A stretch of DNA of 64,000 nt from Pseudonocardiales bacterium (GTDB lineage Bacteria; Actinomycetota; Actinomycetes; Mycobacteriales; Pseudonocardiaceae). A model generated the notes under the pieces. It was not told the origin of the DNA, ran no database searches, and was given only the letters and a program-made list of their open reading frames with translations. Both the position numbers and the translations under genes were made by a program. The stretch lies in the NCBI GenBank assembly GCA_019247305.1, contig JAFAPC010000134.1, positions 215,090-279,089 on the forward strand, written 5' to 3'. Position 1 is the first letter of the stretch, and every line of letters starts with the position of its first letter. Below are positions 19,931 through 28,008 of this stretch, piece by piece.

Positions 19931-21505
19931 GTGGGCAGACCAGGTTTCGTGCTCGACGTTGACGAACGGACTCCCCCGCTGCTGATGCACGAGGGTGAGG
20001 GGTTCCGGTTGGAGCGTCTGCCGCTGGGCAGCCGGGTGATCTACCCGCCGGAATCGTTACCGGGCATCGTCGACCTTGAGGGCGCGATCCAGCACGCCCT
20101 GATGCATCCCCAGGGCAGCGACCCACTGCCACAGCTGCTCCGTCGCGGAATGCGGTTGACCATCGTGTTCGACGATCTGTCCTTGCCGCTGCCGCCGATG
20201 CGCACCCCGGACGTCCGGCAGCGAGTGATCGAGCAGGTGCTGGAGCTGGCCGCCGCCGCTGGGGTAGACGACGTCGAGCTCATTGCGGCCAACTCACTGC
20301 ACCGGCGGATGACCCCGGCGGAGCTCAAACGCACGGTCGGCGAGCGGGTGTTCCGCGCCTTTCACCCCGACCACCTGCGCAACCACGATGCCGAGGACCC
20401 CACCAATCTCCTGCACCTGGGCACCACGGCGCACGGCGAGGACGTGGAGATCAACCGTCGAGCCGCGGAAAGTGACCTGATCGTCTACGTCAACATCACG
20501 CTCACCGCGATGAACGGCGGCTCAAAGTCGGTATCCGTCGGGTTGGCCAGCTACGCCAGCCTGCGCCACCACCACAATGTGCATACGCTGCGGCATTCGC
20601 GCTCGTTCAACGATCCCCCCCACTCAGCGATGCACCATTCCTACGACCGGATGGCCGACGTGATCGGCGGGCAGGTGCCGGTCTTCACCATCGAGACAAC
20701 GCTGAACAACGCGCCGTTCCCGTCCGCACTACGCTTCCTCACCCGCCGCGAGTGGGAGTGGAACCTCACCGACCAAGCCAGCTACCTGGCCGTCAAGCGG
20801 AGCAACGACCTGGCCAGCGCCAAGCTGCGGCGGCAGATCTGGCAGGCCACCGAGGCGCCATATGGCGTCACCGGGGTGCACGCGGGCGCCCCGAGCCAGG
20901 TGCACCCGCACACCCTGGCCGCGCTGCACCGCCAGCAGCTCACCGAGGTGCACGGGCAGGCCGATGTGGCGATTTTCGGCTTGCCCTACATTTGCCCGTA
21001 CAATGTGAACTCAATCATGAATCCGATCCTGGTGATGTCGCTGGGCCTGGGCTATTTCTTCAACCTGTACCGAGGTAAGCCGATCGTGCGCCAGGGCGGG
21101 GTGGCGATCTTCTACCATCCGATGCGGCCCGAGTTCCACCCGGTGCACCACCCGAGCTACATCGATTTCTACGAACTGCTGGCCGAGACCACCGACCCGG
21201 TGATGCTGGAGACCAAGTACGAAAAGCAGTTCGCCACCGATCCCTGGTACATCCACCTGTACCGAACCAGCTACGCCTATCACGGTGTGCACCCGTTCTA
21301 CATGTGGTACTGGGGTGCGCACGCGATGCAACACCTCAATGATGTGATCTTCGTCGGGGGGCACCGGCCGACCACCGCTCGGCTGGGCTTCCGGGCCGCA
21401 TCCACCCTGGCCGACGCGTTGGAGCTGGCGTCGGACACCGTGGGTCGCGATCCGCAGATCAGCTACTTGCACGCCCCGCCGCTGGTGCTGGCGGACGTGC
21501 GATGA
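19931..21505 (+). CDS. LarA homologue, NPN-dependent racemase/epimerase-like enzyme
   Basis: A 524-residue member of the LarA (DUF2088) superfamily, longer than the ~425-residue lactate racemase. The residues that hold and use the nickel-pincer nucleotide are present with the right spacing: His124 (SLHRRMT), Lys199 (NGGSKSV, the residue that forms the covalent adduct in LarA) and His215, 16 residues later. These correspond to His108, Lys184 and His200 of L. plantarum LarA. The usual DxTRP motif near residue 81 is replaced by DDLSLPLPP, so the substrate is probably not lactate. The start is GTG at 19931 with an AGGAG site just upstream. Its stop overlaps the start of the acyltransferase gene. 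With larB, larC and larE close by, a working holoenzyme is likely. Confidence 0.85.
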   Translation: MGRPGFVLDVDERTPPLLMHEGEGFRLERLPLGSRVIYPPESLPGIVDLEGAIQHALMHPQGSDPLPQLLRRGMRLTIVFDDLSLPLPPMRTPDVRQRVIEQVLELAAAAGVDDVELIAANSLHRRMTPAELKRTVGERVFRAFHPDHLRNHDAEDPTNLLHLGTTAHGEDVEINRRAAESDLIVYVNITLTAMNGGSKSVSVGLASYASLRHHHNVHTLRHSRSFNDPPHSAMHHSYDRMADVIGGQVPVFTIETTLNNAPFPSALRFLTRREWEWNLTDQASYLAVKRSNDLASAKLRRQIWQATEAPYGVTGVHAGAPSQVHPHTLAALHRQQLTEVHGQADVAIFGLPYICPYNVNSIMNPILVMSLGLGYFFNLYRGKPIVRQGGVAIFYHPMRPEFHPVHHPSYIDFYELLAETTDPVMLETKYEKQFATDPWYIHLYRTSYAYHGVHPFYMWYWGAHAMQHLNDVIFVGGHRPTTARLGFRAASTLADALELASDTVGRDPQISYLHAPPLVLADVR

Positions 21506-22461
21506 GCAGTCTGCGCGCCGAGCTACGGCTGCTACGGCACGGCCGGGACTGGCGGGGCCGGGCCCGCGTGCCGCGCTCAGCGCAGCGCTGGGAACTGCCG
21601 GAGAACGGGGACGATTTCCCCACCGCGTGGGCCCGAACCGCCCCCGCGCGGGCACTGCGCACGGCCCTGCAGCAGGGCGTGCTCAAGCCGGTGGTCTGGA
21701 GCCAGACCCGGCCGGTGGTGCACGGCCGGGAATACCTGGAGGGCGTCCGCGGTCCGGCGATTTTCATCGCCAATCACTCCAGCCACCTGGACACCCCGGT
21801 GCTCCTGGGTGCCCTCCCCCGACGGATCACCGAGAAGCTCGCGGTCGGGGCCGCCGCCGACTACTTCTTCGACTCCCGGGCCACCGCTGCGGCCACCACC
21901 CTGCTGTTCAACGCGTTTCCGGTGGATCGGCGCGGATCGCGACGAGGCCGCAGCCTGGCCGCCGAGCTGGTCGAGGACGGCTGGAGCGTGCTGCTCTACC
22001 CCGAGGGCAGCCGCACCGTGGACGGCTGGCTCAGCGCGTTCAAGCTTGGTGCCGCGCAACTGTGCGCGATGAAGGGGGTGCCGGCGGTGCCGATCGCGCT
22101 GCGCGGCACGTTCGCCGCGATGCCACGTGGCCGGCGCTGGCCGTACCCTGGACGGCCCCGGGTCACCGTCCGGATTGGGCGACCGCTGCGGATCGAAGCG
22201 AACGAGACGGTGCCGGAGTTCCGCACTCGGCTGGTGCGCGCGGTAGCCACGCTCTGGGCCGAAGACGACCTGGGCTGGTATCGTGCCCTGCGGGCAGCAG
22301 CCGACGACACCCTGGCCCTACCCACCGGTTCGCGCCGAGCGCTACCCACCACCGCCTCCGGTCAGCCCGCGCACGACCACGACATGGCCCCGTGGCGCCG
22401 AGTCTGGGAGTCCACCCGCCCCCCCGCCAATGACGGCCCCCACCCAGTCTGGCCAGACTGA
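21502..22461 (+). CDS. PlsC-type 1-acyl-glycerol-3-phosphate acyltransferase
   Basis: A 319-residue membrane-associated acyltransferase. The catalytic NHSSHLD (Hx4D) motif is near residue 92, and the substrate-binding YPEGSRTVDG near residue 167, followed by FKLGAAQLC. Members transfer an acyl chain to a glycerol phosphate or similar acceptor at the inner membrane face. The ATG overlaps the stop of the LarA homologue (ATGA). It is the last gene of the run, so the pathway probably ends in an acylated lipid. The acceptor is not known. Confidence 0.88.
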   Translation: MSSLRAELRLLRHGRDWRGRARVPRSAQRWELPENGDDFPTAWARTAPARALRTALQQGVLKPVVWSQTRPVVHGREYLEGVRGPAIFIANHSSHLDTPVLLGALPRRITEKLAVGAAADYFFDSRATAAATTLLFNAFPVDRRGSRRGRSLAAELVEDGWSVLLYPEGSRTVDGWLSAFKLGAAQLCAMKGVPAVPIALRGTFAAMPRGRRWPYPGRPRVTVRIGRPLRIEANETVPEFRTRLVRAVATLWAEDDLGWYRALRAAADDTLALPTGSRRALPTTASGQPAHDHDMAPWRRVWESTRPPANDGPHPVWPD

Positions 22462-22486
22462 CCGCGGGGCGTGCTTGCCCGGAGGC

Positions 22487-22520
22487 CCCGAATCACAGAT
22501 TCACCCGAATCACAGATTCA
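22487..22520. repeat. Two tandem 17-bp units containing GAATC-ACA-GATTC palindromes
   Basis: CCCGAATCACAGATTCA is repeated exactly, at 22487-22503 and 22504-22520. Each unit has a 5-bp inverted repeat around ACA. It follows the acyltransferase stop by 25 bases and precedes the broken DoxX gene by about 130 bases. It may be an operator for the DoxX gene or part of a weak terminator; there is no T-tract. Confidence 0.7.
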
Positions 22521-22650
22521 CGGGATGACTAGCTCCTCCGGCCTAGCACATCGTGACTAGTGAATGATGAGCGATCAGAACGACCGGCGAAGTGCCCGGC
22601 GAAGTGCTCTGTCAGATGGCCAAGCTACACACTTCTTGGAGGCGAGTGGC

Positions 22651-23066
22651 ATGATCGACGATCTCAAGGCGGACGAGTCGCCGTCCCGCAGCACGAGCCG
22701 TGGCCTCAACGTCACCCTCTGGGTGCTCCAGGGCGTCTTGGCCTTGGTCTTTGCCCTGAGCGCCGTGATGAAGTTCACTGCGGCACCTCAGGCTGTAGAG
22801 GTCTTCGAGGCGATGGGCACCGCTAGTTGGCTGCCGTACGTCATCGGCCTACTCGAGGTAGTCGGCGCGATCGCTCTGCTGATTCCCCGACTGTCCGGCC
22901 TGGCTGCGGTGCATTTGCCACTCTCATGATCGGTGCGGTGTTGACGCACCTCATCTGGGGCGGATCCGTGGTTCTCGAGATCGTGCTGCTCATCCTGTCT
23001 GCGGTCGTTGCCTACGGCCGGCGTGCAAGCATGTCAGATCTTCTCATCTACCGTGGCCAGCGTTGA
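22651..23066 (+). pseudogene. Frameshifted DoxX family membrane protein
   Basis: ATG 22651 has GGAGG 9 bases upstream. The first part reads as DoxX: a transmembrane helix VTLWVLQGVLALVFALSAV, then MKFTAAPQAVEVFEAMG and ALLIPRLSGLAA. It then runs out of frame near 22908-22912 (a false end in HLPLS). The rest of the family pattern continues in another frame (ATLMIGAVLTHLIWGG ... VVAYGR) to 23066. One base indel explains it. Intact relatives are four-helix membrane proteins of unclear redox-related function. Confidence 0.8.
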
Positions 23067-23131
23067 CCTGCTGTATCGTGGTGCTGGCTCCCTAAGCCTG
23101 AAGAGACGTAAACAAAAACAAAGGGACAGAG

Positions 23132-25030
23132 ATGACCGAAACTACTCGACTGACCGTACCGGCCCCGAGCCCACCGACCATCGGTCCACAGGCAGGAACC
23201 GGTTTGACTAAGTTCCTCGACCCTGTGCGTATACCGCCGGTGTTACGTCCAGGTCCTGGTCAGCATCCTCACCACATGACGATCGAGCTGCGGGCGACGA
23301 AGGTTTCACTGCACTCGGAACTGCCACCGACCACGTTGTGGACCTATGCCGGGCACTCCCCCGGACCCACCATTGAGGTTCGCCGGGGCCAGCCGGTGCA
23401 CGTCACCTGGAGAAATGAGATCTCCGGCCGGTATCCGCTCGTCGCCGTCGAGGTGGAGGCTCCCGGACCTCCTGGCCCGGAGGGCCCTTTCCCGCAGGTG
23501 GGGAACACTCCTGGCCGTGACGGCGCGCAGCCGAACCAGGACATCGCGAATCTGCCCCCGTGGACGGTGGTGCACCTCCACGGCGCACGGACCGACGGGA
23601 GCAACGACGGGCTCCCGGAAAACGCTGTTCTCCCGGGTAGAGCGCAGGTTGCTGAGTACGCGAACGACCAGCAGGCGACGACGCTGTGGTATCACGACCA
23701 CGCCATGGGCATCACCCGCTTGAATGTCGTGAGCGGCCTGTTCGGGATGTACCTCATCCGCGATGAGGAGGAAGATAAACTTCATCTGCCCGGTGGCGAA
23801 TACGAAATACCCCTGATCATCTGTGACCGTAATCTCGACACGGACCCTGCGGGCAGACTGACCGGCCAGCTGCTGTACAAGGTAGCCAACCTCAAGATCG
23901 ATATACCCGGCCTGCCCGAAACCCGTTCATTGTTGCAGTTCTTCGGTCCGTATACGTCGGTGAATGGAGTCATTTGGCCGCACCTGGACGTGGCGGCCAG
24001 ATGGTACCGGTTCCGGATCCTCAACGCCTCCAACGGCCGGTTCTACCGCTTGTTCCTGCTTGATGAGCACGATAACGTGCTGCCCGGCGCCATCAAGCAG
24101 ATCGGTACCGACCAGGGACTGCTTCCTGAGCCGGTATCGATCGAAGGAGAGCTGACCCTCGCTCCGGCCGAGCGCGCCGACGTCCTGATCGACTTTAGTG
24201 CTTTCCGCGGCCGGCACCTGCGTCTGGTCAATACCGGAGGCGGGGCTATCAACGTCAATCCCCCTATCGTGCCGGGTCAGACCGACCCCGGGGCAGGGCT
24301 TGTCGAGCCGGACGTGATGCAGTTCCGGGTTAGCTCCGCGCCGGTTCACGACCGTTTCGAGCTTCCAAAGAAATTGTCCCGGTCCTTTGTCCGTCTCACG
24401 CACGACTCACTGCCACACGATCATGGCCATCGGTGGGTTGTGACTGCCCCAGGGAGCCCGGCTATCCCGCACCCTGAGCTGTGGGAGATGGCCGAGGTCG
24501 ACCCAGCCACGGTGACCATCCCCAGCGATGGCATTATCCAGGTCCAGGGACCAGCGACAGGGAACAATGTGATCACCCTGCGGCGGGTGGCGAGAAGGTA
24601 TGAGGATGCGTCCACCTTCTCCGTGGAACACGGCGCCTGGGAGATATGGAACTTCCTCAACATTCCCATCGGTCCCGCGCACCCGATGCACATCCATCTG
24701 GTGGGCTTCCAGGCGCTGAGCCGCCACATTTACCACACGGAGAGCTTCGATCCCCAGATCCACGGATCAAAGACGCCGATCGTCTTCGACCGCACGGGGA
24801 CTCTCGATCCGAACGAGCAGGGCTGGAAAGACACGATCCGGGTCAACCCAGGTGAAATGGTCAGCGTGGCTGGCCAGTTCGTTGGCGGAACGGGCCGGTA
24901 CGTCTACCACTGCCACCTCCTGGACCATGAGGACGAGGGAATGATGCGGTCCTTCGTTGTCATGCCGGGCGAGGTCATGAAGCTCACGGATGCCATGCCG
25001 CATATGACAATGCCGGTCGCCGCGGTATAG
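23132..25030 (+). CDS. Multicopper oxidase, phenoxazinone synthase/bilirubin oxidase type
   Basis: A 632-residue three-cupredoxin oxidase. All four copper-binding segments are present: HLHG, WYHDHAMGI, HPMHIHLVGF and YHCHLLDHEDEGMM, so both the type 1 and the trinuclear sites should be complete. No Sec or Tat signal is seen, which suggests a cytoplasmic enzyme such as the phenoxazinone synthase of Streptomyces; spore-coat CotA and bilirubin oxidases are other relatives. The ATG has GGGACAGAG directly upstream. Next to a 3,4-AHBA cluster, an oxidative coupling of o-aminophenols to a phenoxazinone is a reasonable inference. The gene is on the opposite strand from the main operon, so the link is by position only. 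Confidence 0.85.
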   Translation: MTETTRLTVPAPSPPTIGPQAGTGLTKFLDPVRIPPVLRPGPGQHPHHMTIELRATKVSLHSELPPTTLWTYAGHSPGPTIEVRRGQPVHVTWRNEISGRYPLVAVEVEAPGPPGPEGPFPQVGNTPGRDGAQPNQDIANLPPWTVVHLHGARTDGSNDGLPENAVLPGRAQVAEYANDQQATTLWYHDHAMGITRLNVVSGLFGMYLIRDEEEDKLHLPGGEYEIPLIICDRNLDTDPAGRLTGQLLYKVANLKIDIPGLPETRSLLQFFGPYTSVNGVIWPHLDVAARWYRFRILNASNGRFYRLFLLDEHDNVLPGAIKQIGTDQGLLPEPVSIEGELTLAPAERADVLIDFSAFRGRHLRLVNTGGGAINVNPPIVPGQTDPGAGLVEPDVMQFRVSSAPVHDRFELPKKLSRSFVRLTHDSLPHDHGHRWVVTAPGSPAIPHPELWEMAEVDPATVTIPSDGIIQVQGPATGNNVITLRRVARRYEDASTFSVEHGAWEIWNFLNIPIGPAHPMHIHLVGFQALSRHIYHTESFDPQIHGSKTPIVFDRTGTLDPNEQGWKDTIRVNPGEMVSVAGQFVGGTGRYVYHCHLLDHEDEGMMRSFVVMPGEVMKLTDAMPHMTMPVAAV

Positions 25031-25049
25031 GTGCCACGGAGGGTTCGCC

Positions 25050-25089
25050 GTCCCCGCACTGTCACCAATCAGGGTGACGGTGCGGGGAC
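25050..25089 (+). terminator. Strong hairpin terminator after the multicopper oxidase gene
   Basis: A 17-bp stem, with arms at 25050-25066 and 25073-25089 (GTCCCCGCACTGTCACC and its near-perfect complement, one T-G pair) and a 6-base loop, lies 20 bases past the oxidase stop. No long T-tract follows, as is common in actinobacteria. It could also stop transcripts arriving from the opposite operon. Confidence 0.75.
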
Positions 25090-25396
25090 GATCTCTGGCT
25101 CCCCGAGCAGCCGGCACGCATTGCGCCAGGTGATCTGGTGCCAGTCGGCAAAGTCACCTCGGGGAACGCCGCGGCGAGCGCGGCAAGGTCGGCGGGGCCG
25201 CATCCGGGCCGATTGAGACAGACTACATATCCGGGTGCCGCGTCTGCGCGGCGGCTGCGATCAGGGCCAGAGTGTGCTCATCAGTAAATTGTCGGCGTCG
25301 CTGTCGGTGTGCTGGCCCGTCATGATGTGGATAGCGAGCCGCTCCAGCTCGATCACCGGCAGGCTCGCACCAGGATTGCTGAGCATCAGCAGGTCC
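25090..25396 (-). other. Gap with a possible amidohydrolase C-terminal scrap
   Basis: There is no intact gene here. On the minus strand one frame gives GCGPADLAALAAAFPEV and a neighbouring frame DFADWHQITWRNACRLLGEP. Together these resemble the end of an amidohydrolase_2 (ACMSD/resorcylate decarboxylase-like) protein. If right, a decarboxylase or hydrolase gene once ended this operon and has been lost. The match is short and judged by eye only. Confidence 0.3.
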
Positions 25397-26599
25397 TTAT
25401 CTGCCCGCGGTGGCGGCGGTGACTGCCGCCTCCGCGTCGTAGCCGTAGAGCCACTCCTGGTCACCCAGCGCTGCGTGCGTGGCCAGCGCGGTGTCCCGGT
25501 CCCGCTGCGCGGCACCGTCACGAAGGTGCAATGCAGTGGTGTTCGCGCGGGAGCGCCGGTGCACCTCACAGGTGCGTGGCCGGCGGACGTTCTCGTAACG
25601 CACAAGCCCGGCCGTGATTCCCTCCGGGCCCACATTGCGCAGGCACTCCGCAAGCACGATCGCATCCTCAACCGCCTGGTTGGCGCCCTGAGCGAAGAAC
25701 GGCAGCATCGGGTGCGCGGCGTCGCCGATCACGGTGATCCGATTGGTGCTCCACCGGTGCAGACAGTCGCGGTCGTGCAGGGCCCACCGACTCACCACAT
25801 CCGGAGCTGAGGTCAGCGCGCGCACCTCGGGAGTCCAGTCTGCGTAGGCTCTGGCCAGGTCCTCCGTCTTGCCTTGCGCCGACCAGGACTCCGCCCTCCA
25901 GCACGGATCGGGAACAGTGGCGGCGAGATTGATCTGGTTGCCGCCGGACACCGGGTAACTCACGCAGTGCCTTCCGGGACCCAGCCAGAGCACCACCTTC
26001 GGCTCCTCACGCAGGAACGGAACGCGCTCGGCGGGGATCAACGCCCGATAGATGCTGTGCCCTGAGTACCGCGGCTGGTCCCGGACCAGCACATCCCGTA
26101 CCCGGGAATGGATGCCGTCGGCTCCCACCACGAGGTCTGCGGTCGTGAGGGAGCCGTCGGCGAACTGCACCTGCACACCACGTCGGCTCTCCCGCAATTC
26201 GGTGCAGCGCAGACCCAGGTGCAAAGTTCCCGCGGCAAGCCGCTCTAGGAGTCCTTGGTACAGGTCGGCGCGATGCACCGTGTAGTAAGGAGCGCCGAAG
26301 TGCTGCTCGCATGCTGCGCCAAGCGGGGTCCGGCGCAGCACCGAGTTGTCGTCCCAGCGGCGCATCTCGATCGCCTGCGGCTGGACTGCCACCCGCCGTA
26401 GCCGGTTTTCTAACCCGAGCTGATGCAACAGCCGCGTCGAGTTCGGCGACAGCTGTACCCCCGCTCCCACCTCGCTGAGCAGCCGAGCTTGCTCGAACAC
26501 GTGGCAGCGTAGGCCGTGACGGGCCAACGCTAGCGCCGTGGCGAGGCCGGCGATCCCGGCTCCGACGATGACGATACGAATGCGCTCACTGTTCACCAC
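25397..26599 (-). CDS. FAD-dependent aromatic hydroxylase (salicylate/4-hydroxybenzoate hydroxylase type)
   Basis: A 400-residue group A flavoprotein monooxygenase. The FAD-binding GAGIAGLATALALARHG is at the N-terminus, the DG motif is VVGADGIHSRVRD, and the GD motif is GDAAHPMLPFFAQGANQAVED-like, ending in the typical substrate domain. It uses NAD(P)H and O2 to hydroxylate a phenol. The start is one of two adjacent GTG codons (26599 or 26596). It is the last gene of the AHBA operon, 52 bases after the ligase. A likely job is hydroxylation, possibly with decarboxylation, of 3,4-AHBA to an aminophenol; this is inference from context. Confidence 0.85.
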   Translation of the reverse strand: MVNSERIRIVIVGAGIAGLATALALARHGLRCHVFEQARLLSEVGAGVQLSPNSTRLLHQLGLENRLRRVAVQPQAIEMRRWDDNSVLRRTPLGAACEQHFGAPYYTVHRADLYQGLLERLAAGTLHLGLRCTELRESRRGVQVQFADGSLTTADLVVGADGIHSRVRDVLVRDQPRYSGHSIYRALIPAERVPFLREEPKVVLWLGPGRHCVSYPVSGGNQINLAATVPDPCWRAESWSAQGKTEDLARAYADWTPEVRALTSAPDVVSRWALHDRDCLHRWSTNRITVIGDAAHPMLPFFAQGANQAVEDAIVLAECLRNVGPEGITAGLVRYENVRRPRTCEVHRRSRANTTALHLRDGAAQRDRDTALATHAALGDQEWLYGYDAEAAVTAATAGR

Positions 26600-26651
26600 A
26601 CACCTCGTTCACTACGCGCACTGGAGGGGAAACGATCGACTACTGGAGTGC

Positions 26652-27974
26652 TCACAACTCGGGAATCGCCTGGCTCCAGTCCTCGTCTGCACCAAAGAGG
26701 CTTCTCGACTTCACTCCATCGGTGGTGCGGGTGAGCGCGTCAGTCGAGATGAGCGTTCCGCGGTCCAGGGGGAGGACCTCACAGCGCACACCGAGCTGCT
26801 GCTGCACCGCTGCGGTGAGCGTGGCGACCGCAGCGGCTCGGTGCGTCTGCGCGACCTCAATCTCCACCCGCAGCCGCTGTGCTTCGGCTCTGGCACGCCA
26901 GAACAGCACGTCGTACTCCTCGGGCAGACTGAAAACGATCTCTTCCAGTCGATGTTGGGTGACGGTGGTTCCAGCGACGGGGTAGCCGGCAGTGGAGCGG
27001 CCGAGTACCCGGACGGTGGGCAGTGCCCACCCGCAGTCACAGTCGCCGTAGCCCACGTCGACGGTGTCCTCGAGGTTGTAGCGGATCAACGGCATGGCCT
27101 GGCGATACAGGGTGGTGACGACCAGCTGCCCGCACCCATCCATGGTGATCTGACCGGTCTGCGGGTCGTAGACCTCGAACACCATGCGGTCGGCCCACAG
27201 GTGCATGCGCCCGACCGGGCACTCCCCAGCCAGTCCTCCGGTCTCGGTGGACCCGTAATCGTTAATCACTGATACGCCGCCCCACAGCCGGCTGATCCGC
27301 CGCCGCCGGGCTTCGCTCAGCGGCTCGCCACCAACGAACAGCCCGCGCAGCGCAGGGAAGTCGGTACCCGGGTCAAGCCCGGCTGCGCGGGCCGCCGCCG
27401 CCCAGACCAAGCACTCGGTGGGCACCGACCAGGTGAGCGAGACATCGAGGTCCCGCAGCACGCGGATGACCCGGGAGTAGGGCATCGCCACCGAGCGGCG
27501 GTCCGCCGGCACCACAGTGGCCCCGAAATGCCGAGCAGCGGCGTGCGCCATGTGACCGGTGATCATCAGCGCGTAGGGTGTCCGGACCAGGAAGGTATCG
27601 GTCGGCAGGATTCCGGTCGGCTTGCGGGCGAATCGCTCGGCGACATCCACCCAGTCCTCGGCGGTGTAGTAGGAGGCGGTGGGTGTCCCGGCCGTCCCGC
27701 TGGACTCGTGGTAGGTCGCCAGCCGTTCCTTCTCCACCGCGAGCAGCCCGTAGGGATAGGCGTCCCGCAGATCCTGCTTGCTGGTCAGCGGTAGGCCGGC
27801 CAGGTCGTCGAACGTGCTAGGTGGGCTTGACGCGGCGGCGAACCGGCGGCGGTAAAACGGGGAACGCGCCGCCCAGGACAGCGAGCGGGCGAGTGGGTGG
27901 TGCTGCAGCTCCCGTAGCTGCTCGGGGCTGTCCCACTGACCGAGCTGGGGCAGCGCCTGCACGGTCTGGATCAT
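26652..27974 (-). CDS. Phenylacetate-CoA ligase family adenylating enzyme
   Basis: A 440-residue AMP-forming ligase of the PaaK type. The P-loop-like YHESSGTAGTPTASYY is near residue 86 and the adenylate motif INDYGSTETGGLAGE near residue 240, followed by the LIRYNLEDTVD hinge region. Start ATG 27974 has GAGGAG 6 bases upstream. In AHBA clusters such enzymes activate the aromatic acid for amide or ester formation or reduction. It lies 34 bases downstream of the GriH-like gene. No partner carrier protein or condensing enzyme is in the window, so the acceptor may be CoA or a small amine. Confidence 0.85.
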   Translation of the reverse strand: MIQTVQALPQLGQWDSPEQLRELQHHPLARSLSWAARSPFYRRRFAAASSPPSTFDDLAGLPLTSKQDLRDAYPYGLLAVEKERLATYHESSGTAGTPTASYYTAEDWVDVAERFARKPTGILPTDTFLVRTPYALMITGHMAHAAARHFGATVVPADRRSVAMPYSRVIRVLRDLDVSLTWSVPTECLVWAAAARAAGLDPGTDFPALRGLFVGGEPLSEARRRRISRLWGGVSVINDYGSTETGGLAGECPVGRMHLWADRMVFEVYDPQTGQITMDGCGQLVVTTLYRQAMPLIRYNLEDTVDVGYGDCDCGWALPTVRVLGRSTAGYPVAGTTVTQHRLEEIVFSLPEEYDVLFWRARAEAQRLRVEIEVAQTHRAAAVATLTAAVQQQLGVRCEVLPLDRGTLISTDALTRTTDGVKSRSLFGADEDWSQAIPEL

Positions 27975-28008
27975 GTCGGGCTCCTCGTCGTCACGGATTC
28001 GGTGACGG

